Below are positions 28,411 through 38,582 of a DNA stretch of 64,000 bases, one piece after another. Position numbers and translations under genes: made by a program. The stretch is from Streptomyces sclerotialus (GTDB lineage Bacteria; Actinomycetota; Actinomycetes; Streptomycetales; Streptomycetaceae). Under the pieces are notes generated by a model. That model had not been told where the DNA came from. It ran no database searches and worked only from the letters and a program-made list of their open reading frames with translations. The stretch covers positions 5,022,001 through 5,086,000 of the forward strand of contig NZ_JBFOHP010000002.1 of NCBI RefSeq assembly GCF_040907265.1, written 5' to 3'. Position 1 is the first letter of the stretch, and each line of letters opens with the position of its first letter.

Positions 28411-29153
28411 CCACCCCCCGTCCCGTCACCCTCGTCACCGGCGGCAGCCGCGGCATCGGCGCCGCGACCTGCCTCCGGCTGGCCGGGGCGGGCCATGACG
28501 TGGCCCTGTCGTACGTGGCGGACGCCGAGGCCGCCGGGCGGACGGCCGAGGCGGTACGGGCCGCCGGGGCACGCTGCGTCACCGTGCGGGCCGACACCGC
28601 CGAAGAGGCCGACGTGGACCGGCTGTTCGACACGGCGGCCGAGCGGCTCGGCCCGGTCACCGGACTGGTCAACAACGCCGGTGTGACCGGCCCGCTCGGC
28701 AGGCTCGCCGACGCCGACACCGACGTGCTGCGCCGGGTCCTCGACGTCAACGTCCTCGGCGCCCTGCTCTGCTGCCGTCGTGCAGCGCAGGTCATGACCC
28801 CGCGCCGGACCGGAGCGATCGTCAACGTCTCCTCGGCCGCCGCCACCCTCGGCAGCCCCGGCGACTACGTCCACTACGCCGCGTCCAAAGCGGCCCTCGA
28901 CGCCCTGACCGTCGGGCTGGCGAAGGAGCTGGGTCCGGACGGCGTCCGCGTCAACGCCGTCGCCCCGGGGATCATCGACACGGACATGCACGCCGCCATG
29001 GGAGCCCCCGACCGCGCCGCGCAGGCGGCCCCGGGCATCCCCCTCCGCCGTCCCGGCGCTCCCGACGAGATAGCCGCCGCCATCGTCTGGCTGCTCTCGC
29101 CGGACGCCTCGTACGCCACGGGCACGGTCCTGAGGGTCGCGGGCGGCCGGTAA
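28407..29153 (+). CDS. short-chain dehydrogenase/reductase
   Basis: The 248-residue classical SDR has the cofactor loop TGGSRGIGAA (residues 11-20), NNAG at 89-92, a catalytic Ser at 142 or 143, and the pair Tyr157/Lys161 (YVHYAASK). The basic residue in the loop suggests NADP(H). It resembles 3-oxoacyl-ACP reductases and glucose 1-dehydrogenases, but the substrate is not clear. It is translationally coupled to the MocR regulator by ATGA. Confidence 0.92.
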   Translation: MTTPRPVTLVTGGSRGIGAATCLRLAGAGHDVALSYVADAEAAGRTAEAVRAAGARCVTVRADTAEEADVDRLFDTAAERLGPVTGLVNNAGVTGPLGRLADADTDVLRRVLDVNVLGALLCCRRAAQVMTPRRTGAIVNVSSAAATLGSPGDYVHYAASKAALDALTVGLAKELGPDGVRVNAVAPGIIDTDMHAAMGAPDRAAQAAPGIPLRRPGAPDEIAAAIVWLLSPDASYATGTVLRVAGGR

Positions 29154-29290
29154 TCGCCCCTTTGGGCCGTACCTCCCGTCCCGTGGCGCCGGTACGGGCG
29201 GGGGGCCGTCCCCGGCGCGGAGCAGGGCGTCTAGGCTGCTGAGGCGGAAGTGTTCCACCGAGTCACCGGTTTCACGGGGGAGTTCGAGAA

Positions 29291-29647
29291 ATGGCGGAAA
29301 AGGTACGGCGGCGGCTGCGGTCGAGCACGGTGATCCTGGGCGGGATGGGCGCGCTGGCCGCCGCCCTCACCTCCTGCGGGTCCGAGCCGGACAAGCGGTG
29401 CGTGGACCGCGGCAGTTACGACGCGCTCACCGGCTACCGCGTCGTCGACAGCAAGAACTGCACCAGCGGCGGCACTTCGGCGGCCAAGGGCGGCAAGAAG
29501 GGCGGCAGGTCCGGCGGCCGCCAGATCGACGGCCAGTGGTACTACGACGCCGACGTCGACCGCGGCTACGCCGACTACGGCACGTTCAGCAAGAGCCAGG
29601 CGGTGGACCGGGGCGGCTTCGGCTGCTCGGGGTCGGCCGGCGGCTGA
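29291..29647 (+). CDS. small lipoprotein, YgiB-like partner of the ATP-grasp gene
   Basis: The 118-residue product has a lipoprotein signal (lipobox LTSC, Cys35). Its short mature domain is rich in Gly, Lys and Tyr and ends in AVDRGGFGCSG. The RGGFG end and the position just before a glutathionylspermidine-synthase-like gene recall E. coli ygiB/ygiC. The mature region holds three more cysteines. The function is not known; a surface or periplasm-facing role is inferred from the signal. Confidence 0.75.
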   Translation: MAEKVRRRLRSSTVILGGMGALAAALTSCGSEPDKRCVDRGSYDALTGYRVVDSKNCTSGGTSAAKGGKKGGRSGGRQIDGQWYYDADVDRGYADYGTFSKSQAVDRGGFGCSGSAGG

Positions 29648-29660
29648 GCGGCGGGCGGCG

Positions 29661-31987
<2,327 letters not shown>

Positions 31988-32006
31988 CGGCACGCGCGGG
32001 ACCGCC

Positions 32007-32029
32007 CCGGCCCCGCGGGACGGGGCCGG
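32007..32029. terminator. hairpin terminator after trpS
   Basis: A 9-bp stem (CCGGCCCCG / CGGGGCCGG) with a 5-base loop starts 19 bases after the trpS stop. Confidence 0.6.
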
Positions 32030-32129
32030 AGGTCCCGGCGGGGGCGGGACCGGCGCCGCTCGCCGTAACGGCGGCGCACCCGGCACACTGGCAACCGGGG
32101 ACACCATCCTTTTCAGGGAGGAGAACGCA

Positions 32130-32711
32130 GTGGGGACCGTAACGCTCGGCGTTTCGATCGCGGTCCCGGAGCCGTACGGCCGCTTCCTCCAGGAGCAGCG
32201 CGCGGGCTTCGGGGACCCGGCCGCGCACGCCATCCCCACCCACGTCACCCTCCTGCCGCCCACCGAGGCCGACCCCGCGGATCTGCCGCGGGTCGAGGAG
32301 TACCTCGCCGAGGTCGCGGCGGACTTCCGGCCCTTCACGCTGCGTCTGAAGGGCACCGACACCTTCCGGCCGCTCTCGCCCGTCGTCTTCGTCAAGCTCG
32401 TCGACGGCAAGGCGGGCTGCACGGCCCTCCAGGAGCGCATCCGTGCGGCGTCCGGGCCGTGCGCCCGTGAGCTGCAGTTCCCGTACCACCCGCACGTCAC
32501 CGTCGCGCACGGCATCTCCGAGGAGGCGATGGACCGGGCGCAGCGGGAGCTGGCGGACTTCGAGGCCGCCTGGACGATCGGCGGCTTCGCGCTGTACCAG
32601 CAGGGCGCGGACGGCGTCTGGCGGCTGGAGCGCGAGTACCCCTTCGGCGCGCCGGTCGCGGGCGTGCCCCGGCAGGCGGACCTCACCAGGCCGCCGGCCC
32701 CGTCCCACTAG
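32130..32711 (+). CDS. 2'-5' RNA ligase / 2H phosphoesterase family protein
   Basis: The 193-residue product has the two HxT motifs of the 2H superfamily: His38-Val-Thr40 in PTHVTLLPP and His122-Val-Thr124 in HPHVTVAHG. Spacing and length fit the LigT-like group that ligates or opens 2',5' or cyclic phosphates; the physiological RNA is not known. The start is GTG with GGGAGGAG upstream. The next gene follows after 100 bases. Confidence 0.9.
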   Translation: MGTVTLGVSIAVPEPYGRFLQEQRAGFGDPAAHAIPTHVTLLPPTEADPADLPRVEEYLAEVAADFRPFTLRLKGTDTFRPLSPVVFVKLVDGKAGCTALQERIRAASGPCARELQFPYHPHVTVAHGISEEAMDRAQRELADFEAAWTIGGFALYQQGADGVWRLEREYPFGAPVAGVPRQADLTRPPAPSH

Positions 32712-32712
32712 C

Positions 32713-32744
32713 CGCGCGTCCTCCCTGGCGCGCGTCCTCCCTGG
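32713..32744. repeat. 16-bp perfect tandem duplication
   Basis: CGCGCGTCCTCCCTGG occurs twice head to tail directly after the stop of the RNA ligase-like gene. It looks like a simple slippage duplication. Confidence 0.8.
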
Positions 32745-32811
32745 CGTACGGCCATCCGGAGGTTAGGGTTCCGCCGGACGGGACACCGGCCGGAGGGGGT
32801 AGACGGGGTTC

Positions 32812-33720
32812 ATGGACTGGCTGACCAGGCTGCCGGTGATCGGCTCTGCCGTGGTGTGGCTGATGCGCACGCACCTGTGGCGCGCTTACCAGCGGATGGA
32901 CCGCGTGCACTGGACCCGGCTGGCCGCCGCGATCACGTTCACCAGCTTCGTCGCGCTCTTCCCGCTGCTCACGGTCTCCGCGGCGATCGGCGCCGCGACG
33001 CTCACCGACGCGCAGCTGCGCGAGTTCCAGCACCAGCTCACCGAGCAGGTCCCCGGCATCGCCGGGCAGCTGGACGTCGGGGCGCTGGTGGAGAACGCGG
33101 GCACCGTCGGGGTGATCGCCGGTGCCGCGCTGCTCTTCACGGGCGTCGGCTGGGTCCAGTCGCTCCGGGACTGCCTGCGTGCCGTGTGGGAGACCGACGA
33201 CGAGGACGGCAACTTCTTCCTGGCCAAGGCCCGGGACGGGGCGCTGCTGCTGGGCCTGGGCGGCGTGGCGGTCGTCTCGCTGGCCTGCTCCGCGTTCGCC
33301 TCGGCCGCGGTGGGCCGGGTGGCGCAGGGCCTCGGCATCCCCGAGGACGGCGCGGGCAGCGTCCTGCTCAAGCTGGCCGGCTTCCTGATCGCCGTGCTCG
33401 CCGACTTCCTGCTGCTGGCGTACGTCCTGACCCAGCTGCCCGGCGCGGAGCCGCCGCGCCGCGCCGTGGCCGTCGCGTCACTGATCGGAGCGGTCGGCTT
33501 CGAGGTGCTGAAGTACGCGCTCAGCGGCTATCTGCAGGGCGTCGCGGCGAAGAACATGTACGGCGCGTTCGGCACCCCGATCGCGCTGCTGCTGTGGATC
33601 AACTTCACCGCGAAGCTGCTGGTCTTCTGCGCGGCGTGGACGGCCACCCAGGAGCCCGCCGACGAGCCGGTCGAGGTACCGGCCGCGGCGGCCGGCGACA
33701 CCGCGGAGGACGCTGCCTGA
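32812..33720 (+). CDS. YihY / BrkB-family inner membrane protein
   Basis: The 302-residue product has the YihY/virulence factor BrkB layout. A basic entry (WRAYQRMDRVHWTRLAAAITF) is followed by six hydrophobic helices, with the conserved VGWVQSLRDCLRAVWE near residue 115 and YGAFGTPIALLLWINFTAKLLVF near the end. The function of the family is unsettled; transport or envelope roles have been proposed. An acidic Ala-rich tail follows. It converges on the DD-carboxypeptidase gene with a 15-bp hairpin between. Confidence 0.9.
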   Translation: MDWLTRLPVIGSAVVWLMRTHLWRAYQRMDRVHWTRLAAAITFTSFVALFPLLTVSAAIGAATLTDAQLREFQHQLTEQVPGIAGQLDVGALVENAGTVGVIAGAALLFTGVGWVQSLRDCLRAVWETDDEDGNFFLAKARDGALLLGLGGVAVVSLACSAFASAAVGRVAQGLGIPEDGAGSVLLKLAGFLIAVLADFLLLAYVLTQLPGAEPPRRAVAVASLIGAVGFEVLKYALSGYLQGVAAKNMYGAFGTPIALLLWINFTAKLLVFCAAWTATQEPADEPVEVPAAAAGDTAEDAA

Positions 33721-33743
33721 CGCCTTTCACGGTTGCCTGACGT

Positions 33744-33788
33744 CCTCCGGCGGGCCGCCTGACGCCCCCCGCCGCGGCCCGCCGGAGG
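33744..33788. terminator. bidirectional hairpin terminator
   Basis: A perfect 15-bp inverted repeat (CCTCCGGCGGGCCGC / GCGGCCCGCCGGAGG) with a 15-base loop lies between convergent genes. Confidence 0.82.
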
Positions 33789-33797
33789 GCCGGGGCT

Positions 33798-35177
33798 TCA
33801 GCGGCCGCGGCGCCGTACCAGCTCCGGGAGCGGCCAGCGGCGGTGTACCGCGAAGGCCACGCCGCCCAGGACCACCAGCGCGCCGCCCGCGATCCCCAGC
33901 GCGGTCCACGCGCCGCCCGGGCTTCCGCCGTCCGTCGCGGCCAGATGCGCGGCGGACGGCTTTTCGTGTGCCTTCTCGGCCGCGCCGGGCTTCGTGGCGT
34001 CGCCCTCCTCGCTCTGCGGGCCGACCAGCCGCCCCACCGGCTCGACCTTGTCCCGGGCAGCGAAGCCCCAGTCGAACAGCGCCGCGGTCTCCTTGTAGAC
34101 CTCGTTCGCCTCGTTCTTGGCGGGGTTCATGACCGTGACGAGCAGTACCTTGTCGCCGCGCTGCGCGACACCGGTGAAGGTCGCGCCCGCGTGGGTGGTG
34201 TTGCCGTTCTTCACGCCCGCGATGCCCTTGTACGGCTTCATGCCGAACGCGCCGGTCAGCAGCCGGTTGGTGTTCTGTATGCCGAAGGTCGGCCGCTTCT
34301 TGCCCTTCTTCGCCTCGCCGGGGAACTGCGCGAACGCCGTCGAGCAGTACTCCCGGAAGTCGGCGTTCTGCAGCCCGGACCGGGCGAACAGGCTCAGGTC
34401 GTACGCGCTGGAGACCTGCCCTTTCGCGTCGTAGCCGTCCGGGGTGACGACGTGCGTGTCGTGCGCGTTCAGCTCGTCCGCGTGGGCCTGCATGTCGCGG
34501 ACGGTCTGCGGGACGCCGTGGTTCATCGCGGCCAGGGTGTGCACGGCGTCGTTGCCCGAGCGCAGGAAGACGCCCAGCCACAGGTCGTGCACAGTGTAGG
34601 TCTGGTTCTCCTTGATGCCCACCAGGCTGCTGCCCTCGCCCATGCCCGCCAGGTCCTCCGGCGCGACCTTGTGCTTCTGGGTCTTGGGGAACTTCGGCAG
34701 CAGGGTGTCGGCGAAGAGCATCTTCAGCGTGGAGGCGGGCGGCAGCGGCCAGTGCGCGTTGCGCGCGGCGAGCACCTCGCCGGACTCGGGGTCGGAGACG
34801 ATCCACGAGCGCGCGGACAGCCCCTTCGGCAGCTTCGGGGCGCCGTCCTTCAGCCGTACCTGGGTACCGGCCTTCGCCAGCTGATCGCCGCCGACCGTGG
34901 ACATCTTCGCGGGCGGCCCGGGCGTCTTCGAGGGCTTCGCTCCGTCGGCGTACGCGGGCGCCGCCACGGCCTGCGGGGCGGCCAGCGCCGCGCACACCAG
35001 GGCGGCGGCCGCGGCCCCGCGGCCGGTACGGCGGCGGGCTGCGGACAGGGCAGGGGCGGGTGCGGGGGAGGGAGGAATCGTCGGCACGTCGGTGAACGTA
35101 CCCGCAGTGCCCGGCGCGCCAGTCGCCACCCCGTCGGATGCGGCCCCTGCCGACGGCGCCGCAGGCCCGCCGCTCAT
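33798..35177 (-). CDS. D-alanyl-D-alanine carboxypeptidase (PBP5/DacA-like, S11 family)
   Basis: The 459-residue product (ATG at 35177) has the penicillin-binding motifs Ser149-x-x-Lys152 (ASTLK) and SGN at 207-209 (RSGNDAV). The third motif is KNG at 323-325 (GVKNGNTTHAG) where most enzymes have KTG. A Pro/Ala-rich N-terminus leads to a hydrophobic secretion segment near residues 54-75, and a C-terminal helix near 428-445 anchors it. It trims the terminal D-Ala of peptidoglycan outside the cell. In-frame ATGs at 35189 and further upstream are possible but overlap the divergent gene. Confidence 0.92.
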   Translation of the reverse strand: MSGGPAAPSAGAASDGVATGAPGTAGTFTDVPTIPPSPAPAPALSAARRRTGRGAAAAALVCAALAAPQAVAAPAYADGAKPSKTPGPPAKMSTVGGDQLAKAGTQVRLKDGAPKLPKGLSARSWIVSDPESGEVLAARNAHWPLPPASTLKMLFADTLLPKFPKTQKHKVAPEDLAGMGEGSSLVGIKENQTYTVHDLWLGVFLRSGNDAVHTLAAMNHGVPQTVRDMQAHADELNAHDTHVVTPDGYDAKGQVSSAYDLSLFARSGLQNADFREYCSTAFAQFPGEAKKGKKRPTFGIQNTNRLLTGAFGMKPYKGIAGVKNGNTTHAGATFTGVAQRGDKVLLVTVMNPAKNEANEVYKETAALFDWGFAARDKVEPVGRLVGPQSEEGDATKPGAAEKAHEKPSAAHLAATDGGSPGGAWTALGIAGGALVVLGGVAFAVHRRWPLPELVRRRGR

Positions 35178-35187
35178 ACTGGAAGGC

Positions 35188-35460
35188 ATGAAGCTCTCGC
35201 GCCCCGTCTCCTGGTTCCTGCTCGCCTTCGGGGTCTGGAGCTGGTTCATCTGGATCACTTTCGTCAAGAATCTGGTCAAGGACGGAAGTGGTCTCGCCTT
35301 CGATGACGCAGGTGACCCGACTGCCTACTTCTGGGTGCATCTGGCGCTCGCCGTGACGTCCTTTCTCTTGGGGACGGCAATCGGAGTGATCGGGTTGCGT
35401 GGCGTACGGGCCCTCCGGCGCGAGGCCGCCGCCCCTGCGGACGAGAAGTCCGCCACGTGA
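35188..35460 (+). CDS. SCO4848-family small membrane protein
   Basis: The 90-residue product has two membrane helices (PVSWFLLAFGVWSWFIWITF and WVHLALAVTSFLLGTAIGVIGL) joined by an acidic loop. It has a short charged C-terminus. Position next to the DD-carboxypeptidase and sequence fit the actinobacterial SCO4848 family of unknown role. Its ATG is only 10 bases from the divergent carboxypeptidase start, so the promoters must overlap the coding ends. The stop overlaps the GTG of the phosphoesterase gene by four bases. Confidence 0.88.
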   Translation: MKLSRPVSWFLLAFGVWSWFIWITFVKNLVKDGSGLAFDDAGDPTAYFWVHLALAVTSFLLGTAIGVIGLRGVRALRREAAAPADEKSAT

Positions 35461-36761
35461 TCTTCCTCCTGGTCGTCGCGGCGATCTTCGCGCTGCTCGG
35501 CGCCGTGCACCGGTACCTCTGGCGCCGCCTGGTCCGCGACACGACCTCTCCCGGCAGCGCCGCGCGCCGCACCGGCACGGTGCTCGCCGTCGTCCTCCCG
35601 CTGCTGATCCTCGGCGCCTTCGTCGCGCCCCGCGCGGGCGCCCCCTTCCCCCTCCAGCAGGCCTTCGCCTGGCCGGGCTACCTCTGGCTCGCCCTGGTCC
35701 TCTACCTCACCCTCGCGCTGCTCGCGGGTGAGGTGGTACGGGCGGTGTGGCTGCGGATCGCCGCACGCCGCGCGGGCGCGGACGCGGTGACGGACACGGG
35801 AGAGCGGGCCGAAGCACCGGCCGCCGCGGTGCCCCCGGCGGCCGGGGGTTCCCTGGCCACCGAAGCGCCGCCGGTTGCCGAAGCGTCACCGGTAGCCGAG
35901 GCGTCCCCGGCCGTGACCGCCGTGCCCGCCGTGCCCCCCTCCCGGCGGCTCTTCGTCGCCCGCACCGTGGCCGTCGGCGCGACGGCCGCAGCCGCCGCGA
36001 CCGTCGGGTACGGCACGTACAGCGTGCTCAGCGGCCCGCGCGTGAAGCGGGTCACCGTCCCGCTCGGCAAGCTCCCGCGCGCCGCGCACGGCTACCGCAT
36101 CGCCGTCGTCAGCGACATCCACCTCGGCCCGATCCTCGGCCGCGCCCACACCGAACGGGTCGTGGCGGCGGTCAACCGCACCAGCCCCGACCTGATCGCG
36201 GTCGTCGGCGACCTCGTCGACGGCAGCGTCGCCGACCTCGGCCCGGCCGCCGAGCCGCTGCGCCGGCTGGAGGCCCGGCACGGGTCCTTCTTCGTCACCG
36301 GCAACCACGAGTACTTCTCCGGCGTGGAGGAGTGGGTCGACCACGTACGCGAACTGGGCGTCCACCCGCTGCGCAACGCCCGCGTCGAACTGCCCGGCTT
36401 CGACCTCGCCGGCGTCAACGACATCTCCGGCGAGAACCACGCCGACGGCCCCGACTACGCCCGTGCGCTCGGCGACCGCGACCCGGCCCGCGCCTCGGTC
36501 CTCCTGGCCCACCAGCCCGTGATGATCCACGAGGCGGTACGGCACGGTGTGGACCTCCAGCTCTCCGGCCACACCCACGGCGGCCAGCTCTGGCCCGGCA
36601 ACCTGATCGCCGAGGCCGCGAATCCGACCGTCGCGGGCCTGGACCGCTACGGCGACACCCAGCTCTACGTCACCCGCGGCGCAGGCGCCTGGGGCCCACC
36701 GGTCCGCGTCGGCGCCCCGCCGGACGTCACGGTGATCCAGTTGGCGGCGCGGAGCGCGTGA
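35457..36761 (+). CDS. membrane-anchored metallophosphoesterase (YkuE-like)
   Basis: The 434-residue product has three N-terminal membrane helices, an Ala/Pro-rich linker with repeated VAEASP units, a further hydrophobic segment near residue 170, and a calcineurin-type phosphatase domain. Metal ligands are visible as Asp220/His222 (SDIHLG), GDLVDG, Asn283/His284 (GNHEY), and His372/His374 (GHTHGG). The active site is probably outside the membrane. YkuE-like enzymes may act on lipid or nucleotide phosphates. It is coupled to the SCO4848-like gene, and its 3' end overlaps the DUF397 gene by 35 bases. Confidence 0.92.
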   Translation: MIFLLVVAAIFALLGAVHRYLWRRLVRDTTSPGSAARRTGTVLAVVLPLLILGAFVAPRAGAPFPLQQAFAWPGYLWLALVLYLTLALLAGEVVRAVWLRIAARRAGADAVTDTGERAEAPAAAVPPAAGGSLATEAPPVAEASPVAEASPAVTAVPAVPPSRRLFVARTVAVGATAAAAATVGYGTYSVLSGPRVKRVTVPLGKLPRAAHGYRIAVVSDIHLGPILGRAHTERVVAAVNRTSPDLIAVVGDLVDGSVADLGPAAEPLRRLEARHGSFFVTGNHEYFSGVEEWVDHVRELGVHPLRNARVELPGFDLAGVNDISGENHADGPDYARALGDRDPARASVLLAHQPVMIHEAVRHGVDLQLSGHTHGGQLWPGNLIAEAANPTVAGLDRYGDTQLYVTRGAGAWGPPVRVGAPPDVTVIQLAARSA

Positions 36762-36918
36762 CCGCGCGTATGAACGCGCCCCAGGCGGCGTCCCCGAATA
36801 TCAGCACGGGCCCGTGCGGGTTCTTGCTGTCGCGCACGGGGACGCCGGGCGGACGACTGAGGTCGGCCTCAAGGCAGTTGGCGCCGTTGCCGCCGCTGTA
36901 GCTCGACTTACGCCACAT
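36727..36918 (-). CDS. DUF397 protein
   Basis: The 63-residue product shows the DUF397 pattern: WRKSSYSGGNGANCLEAD, then VPVRDSKNPHGPVLIF and a final W..F helix. Such proteins are encoded beside XRE-DUF5753 regulators in hundreds of streptomycete loci (WhiJ-like and AbaA-like systems) and modulate their partner. Its ATG overlaps the end of the regulator gene by 11 bases, and its 3' end runs into the convergent phosphoesterase gene. Confidence 0.93.
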   Translation of the reverse strand: MWRKSSYSGGNGANCLEADLSRPPGVPVRDSKNPHGPVLIFGDAAWGAFIRAVTRSAPPTGSP

Positions 36919-37765
36919 GTTCGTACTCCTCCGCCACCGATCTGATCAACGCCAGCGAGTCCCGGTGCGAGAGCGCGTCACTCAGAGCCAGTTCGTAGTT
37001 CAGGAGACACTGCTGCACAGCTGCCGGAAAGTCGATGACGTGGCCCGTTTTCAGGCCCTCAGCGTAGGCAACGGGCGGTGCGTCGTCGAACGACATCAGC
37101 ATGACCGGCCCCTCCAGTAGCGGGTACGCGCCGACGCCGAAGGGGATGACGTGTACCCGGATGCGTTCGCTCTCGCCCAGCTGTGCGATGTGCCGCAGCT
37201 GCTCGGCCATGGTCGCCGGACCGCCGATGGGGCGGCGCAGCACCGCCTCGTCCAGCAGGTCCCACATCACCGGCGTGGTGGGGGCCTGCAGCATGCGAGC
37301 GCGCTCCATGCGTGTGCCGACGACCTTGTCATACGCCTCAGCGCTCCTGGGCGGGTAGTAGGCCCGGAAGACCGCCCGCGCGTAGGCCTCGGTCTGCAGC
37401 AAGCCCGGGACCAGCGACGACGCGTACTCGCGGATCATCGTCGCCCGCTTCTCCAGCTCGGCCGCCAGCGCGAAATAGTTCGGCAGCGACCGGTCGTCCA
37501 GCGTCGGCAGGAAGCGTTCGAAGAAGCCGCCCGTATTCAGCACCTGGTCCAGCCGTCGCGCGTCGTCCAGCGACGGCTTACGGCGGCCCGCCTCGATGTG
37601 GGCGATGTGCGTACGGGACATGATCGCGCGCTGGCTCAGCGCTTCCTGCGTCAGTCCGGCCGCTTCGCGCCGCTGCCGCAGCTCGGTGCCGTACGCCGAA
37701 CGCGATTCCGGGATGCCCTCACCCAGCATGTGCCCCACCCCCTCCGGTGACGGACCCGGTGTCAC
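36908..37765 (-). CDS. XRE-family regulator with DUF5753 domain (WhiJ-like)
   Basis: The 285-residue product has an HTH_31-type domain at residues about 24-80 (YGTELRQRREAAGLTQEALSQRA) and the C-terminal DUF5753 domain (YFALAAELEKRATMIREYASSLVPGLLQTEAYARAVF pattern, later PFGVGAYPLLEGP). DUF5753 proteins are DNA-binding repressors whose activity is changed by their DUF397 partner. The ATG at 37765 is given; a GTG at 37735 or ATG at 37729 may be the real start, because GHMLGE often begins the family. Confidence 0.92.
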   Translation of the reverse strand: MTPGPSPEGVGHMLGEGIPESRSAYGTELRQRREAAGLTQEALSQRAIMSRTHIAHIEAGRRKPSLDDARRLDQVLNTGGFFERFLPTLDDRSLPNYFALAAELEKRATMIREYASSLVPGLLQTEAYARAVFRAYYPPRSAEAYDKVVGTRMERARMLQAPTTPVMWDLLDEAVLRRPIGGPATMAEQLRHIAQLGESERIRVHVIPFGVGAYPLLEGPVMLMSFDDAPPVAYAEGLKTGHVIDFPAAVQQCLLNYELALSDALSHRDSLALIRSVAEEYEHVA

Positions 37766-37849
37766 GCGTCACCCGCTGTTGAGCGTAGGGAAACCGGCCG
37801 AAGCTGAGGGGGAAGAGTTCGCGCCCGCCCCTCGAAGGAGTGCTTCCGC

Positions 37850-38059
37850 ATGCTGGCCGTACAGCCGCCCTCGTCCCTTCCCCTGCCGGTTCCCCGGCCC
37901 CTGCCCGACTGCGAGCAGTGCCTGCGGTTCGAACGGATGGGGCGGGCCGCCCGTGCCGCCCACGACCGGAGCCGGGAGACGGACGCCCGGGTCATGCTCC
38001 GCAACCACCACAGTGAGGCGCACGAAAATGGCGCGACGTCCGGTCGGCCCGGCTGTTAG
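37850..38059 (+). CDS. small CxxC protein of the XRE/DUF397 neighbourhood
   Basis: The 69-residue product contains DCEQCLRFERMGRAARAAHDRS and ends with RVMLRNHHSEAH, giving a Cys2-His-like pattern (CEQC and NHH/EAH) that may bind zinc. Short proteins with this shape commonly flank XRE-DUF5753 genes in Streptomyces. It is divergent from the regulator across an 84-bp gap. The function is not known. Confidence 0.7.
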   Translation: MLAVQPPSSLPLPVPRPLPDCEQCLRFERMGRAARAAHDRSRETDARVMLRNHHSEAHENGATSGRPGC

Positions 38060-38069
38060 CTTCCGGAAC

Positions 38070-38582
38070 ATGGAACCGCTGTCCGAATCCGATATCCGTG
38101 CGTCCTTCGTGAACTGCTCGAAGGGGGAAGCGCGGCGGCTGAACATACCCGCGGGGCTGGACGGGCTGCCGTGGGACGACCTGGACTTCCTCGGGTGGCG
38201 TGACCCGCAGGCGCCCGACCGCGCCTATCTGGTCGCGCCGCGGGACGGCGGGCCGCTCGGCGTGACGCTGCGCCGCCCGCAGAACGTCCGCCGGACGTTC
38301 ACCAAGACCACGGTCTGCTCGTTCTGCCTCACCGGCCACGGCGGCTCCGGGGTGAGCCTGCTCGCCGCGCCCCGGGCCGGGGCAGCGGGACGGCAGGGCA
38401 ACACCGTCGGCGCGTACGTCTGCGCGGACCTCGCCTGCCCGCTGTACCTCCGCGGCAAGAAGCAGCCCGACCTCGCCGCGCGCTACGAGGAGCAGCTCAG
38501 CGTCGAGGAGAAGGTCGCCCGGATGACCGTCAACCTGGACGCGTTCCTGGCGAAGGTCACCGAGGGCCGGGACGGGAGCTGA
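38070..38582 (+). CDS. FBP-domain (FusB-like, EF-G-binding) zinc protein
   Basis: The 170-residue product has the FBP C-terminal treble-clef finger: Cys83 and Cys86 (TVCSFC) with Cys118 and Cys123 (YVCADLAC). MEPLSESDIRASFVNCSKGEA is the family N-terminus. Relatives such as FusB bind elongation factor G and free it from fusidic acid-stalled ribosomes; the streptomycete members probably act on ribosome release, but this is inference. The 3' end overlaps the convergent tetR gene by 26 bases. Confidence 0.88.
   Translation: MEPLSESDIRASFVNCSKGEARRLNIPAGLDGLPWDDLDFLGWRDPQAPDRAYLVAPRDGGPLGVTLRRPQNVRRTFTKTTVCSFCLTGHGGSGVSLLAAPRAGAAGRQGNTVGAYVCADLACPLYLRGKKQPDLAARYEEQLSVEEKVARMTVNLDAFLAKVTEGRDGS

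Noticed and set aside
36727..38059. Toxin-antitoxin system
   Set aside because: The DUF397/DUF5753 pair has been likened to one, but nothing in the sequence shows a toxin fold; the WhiJ-like regulator reading is better supported.
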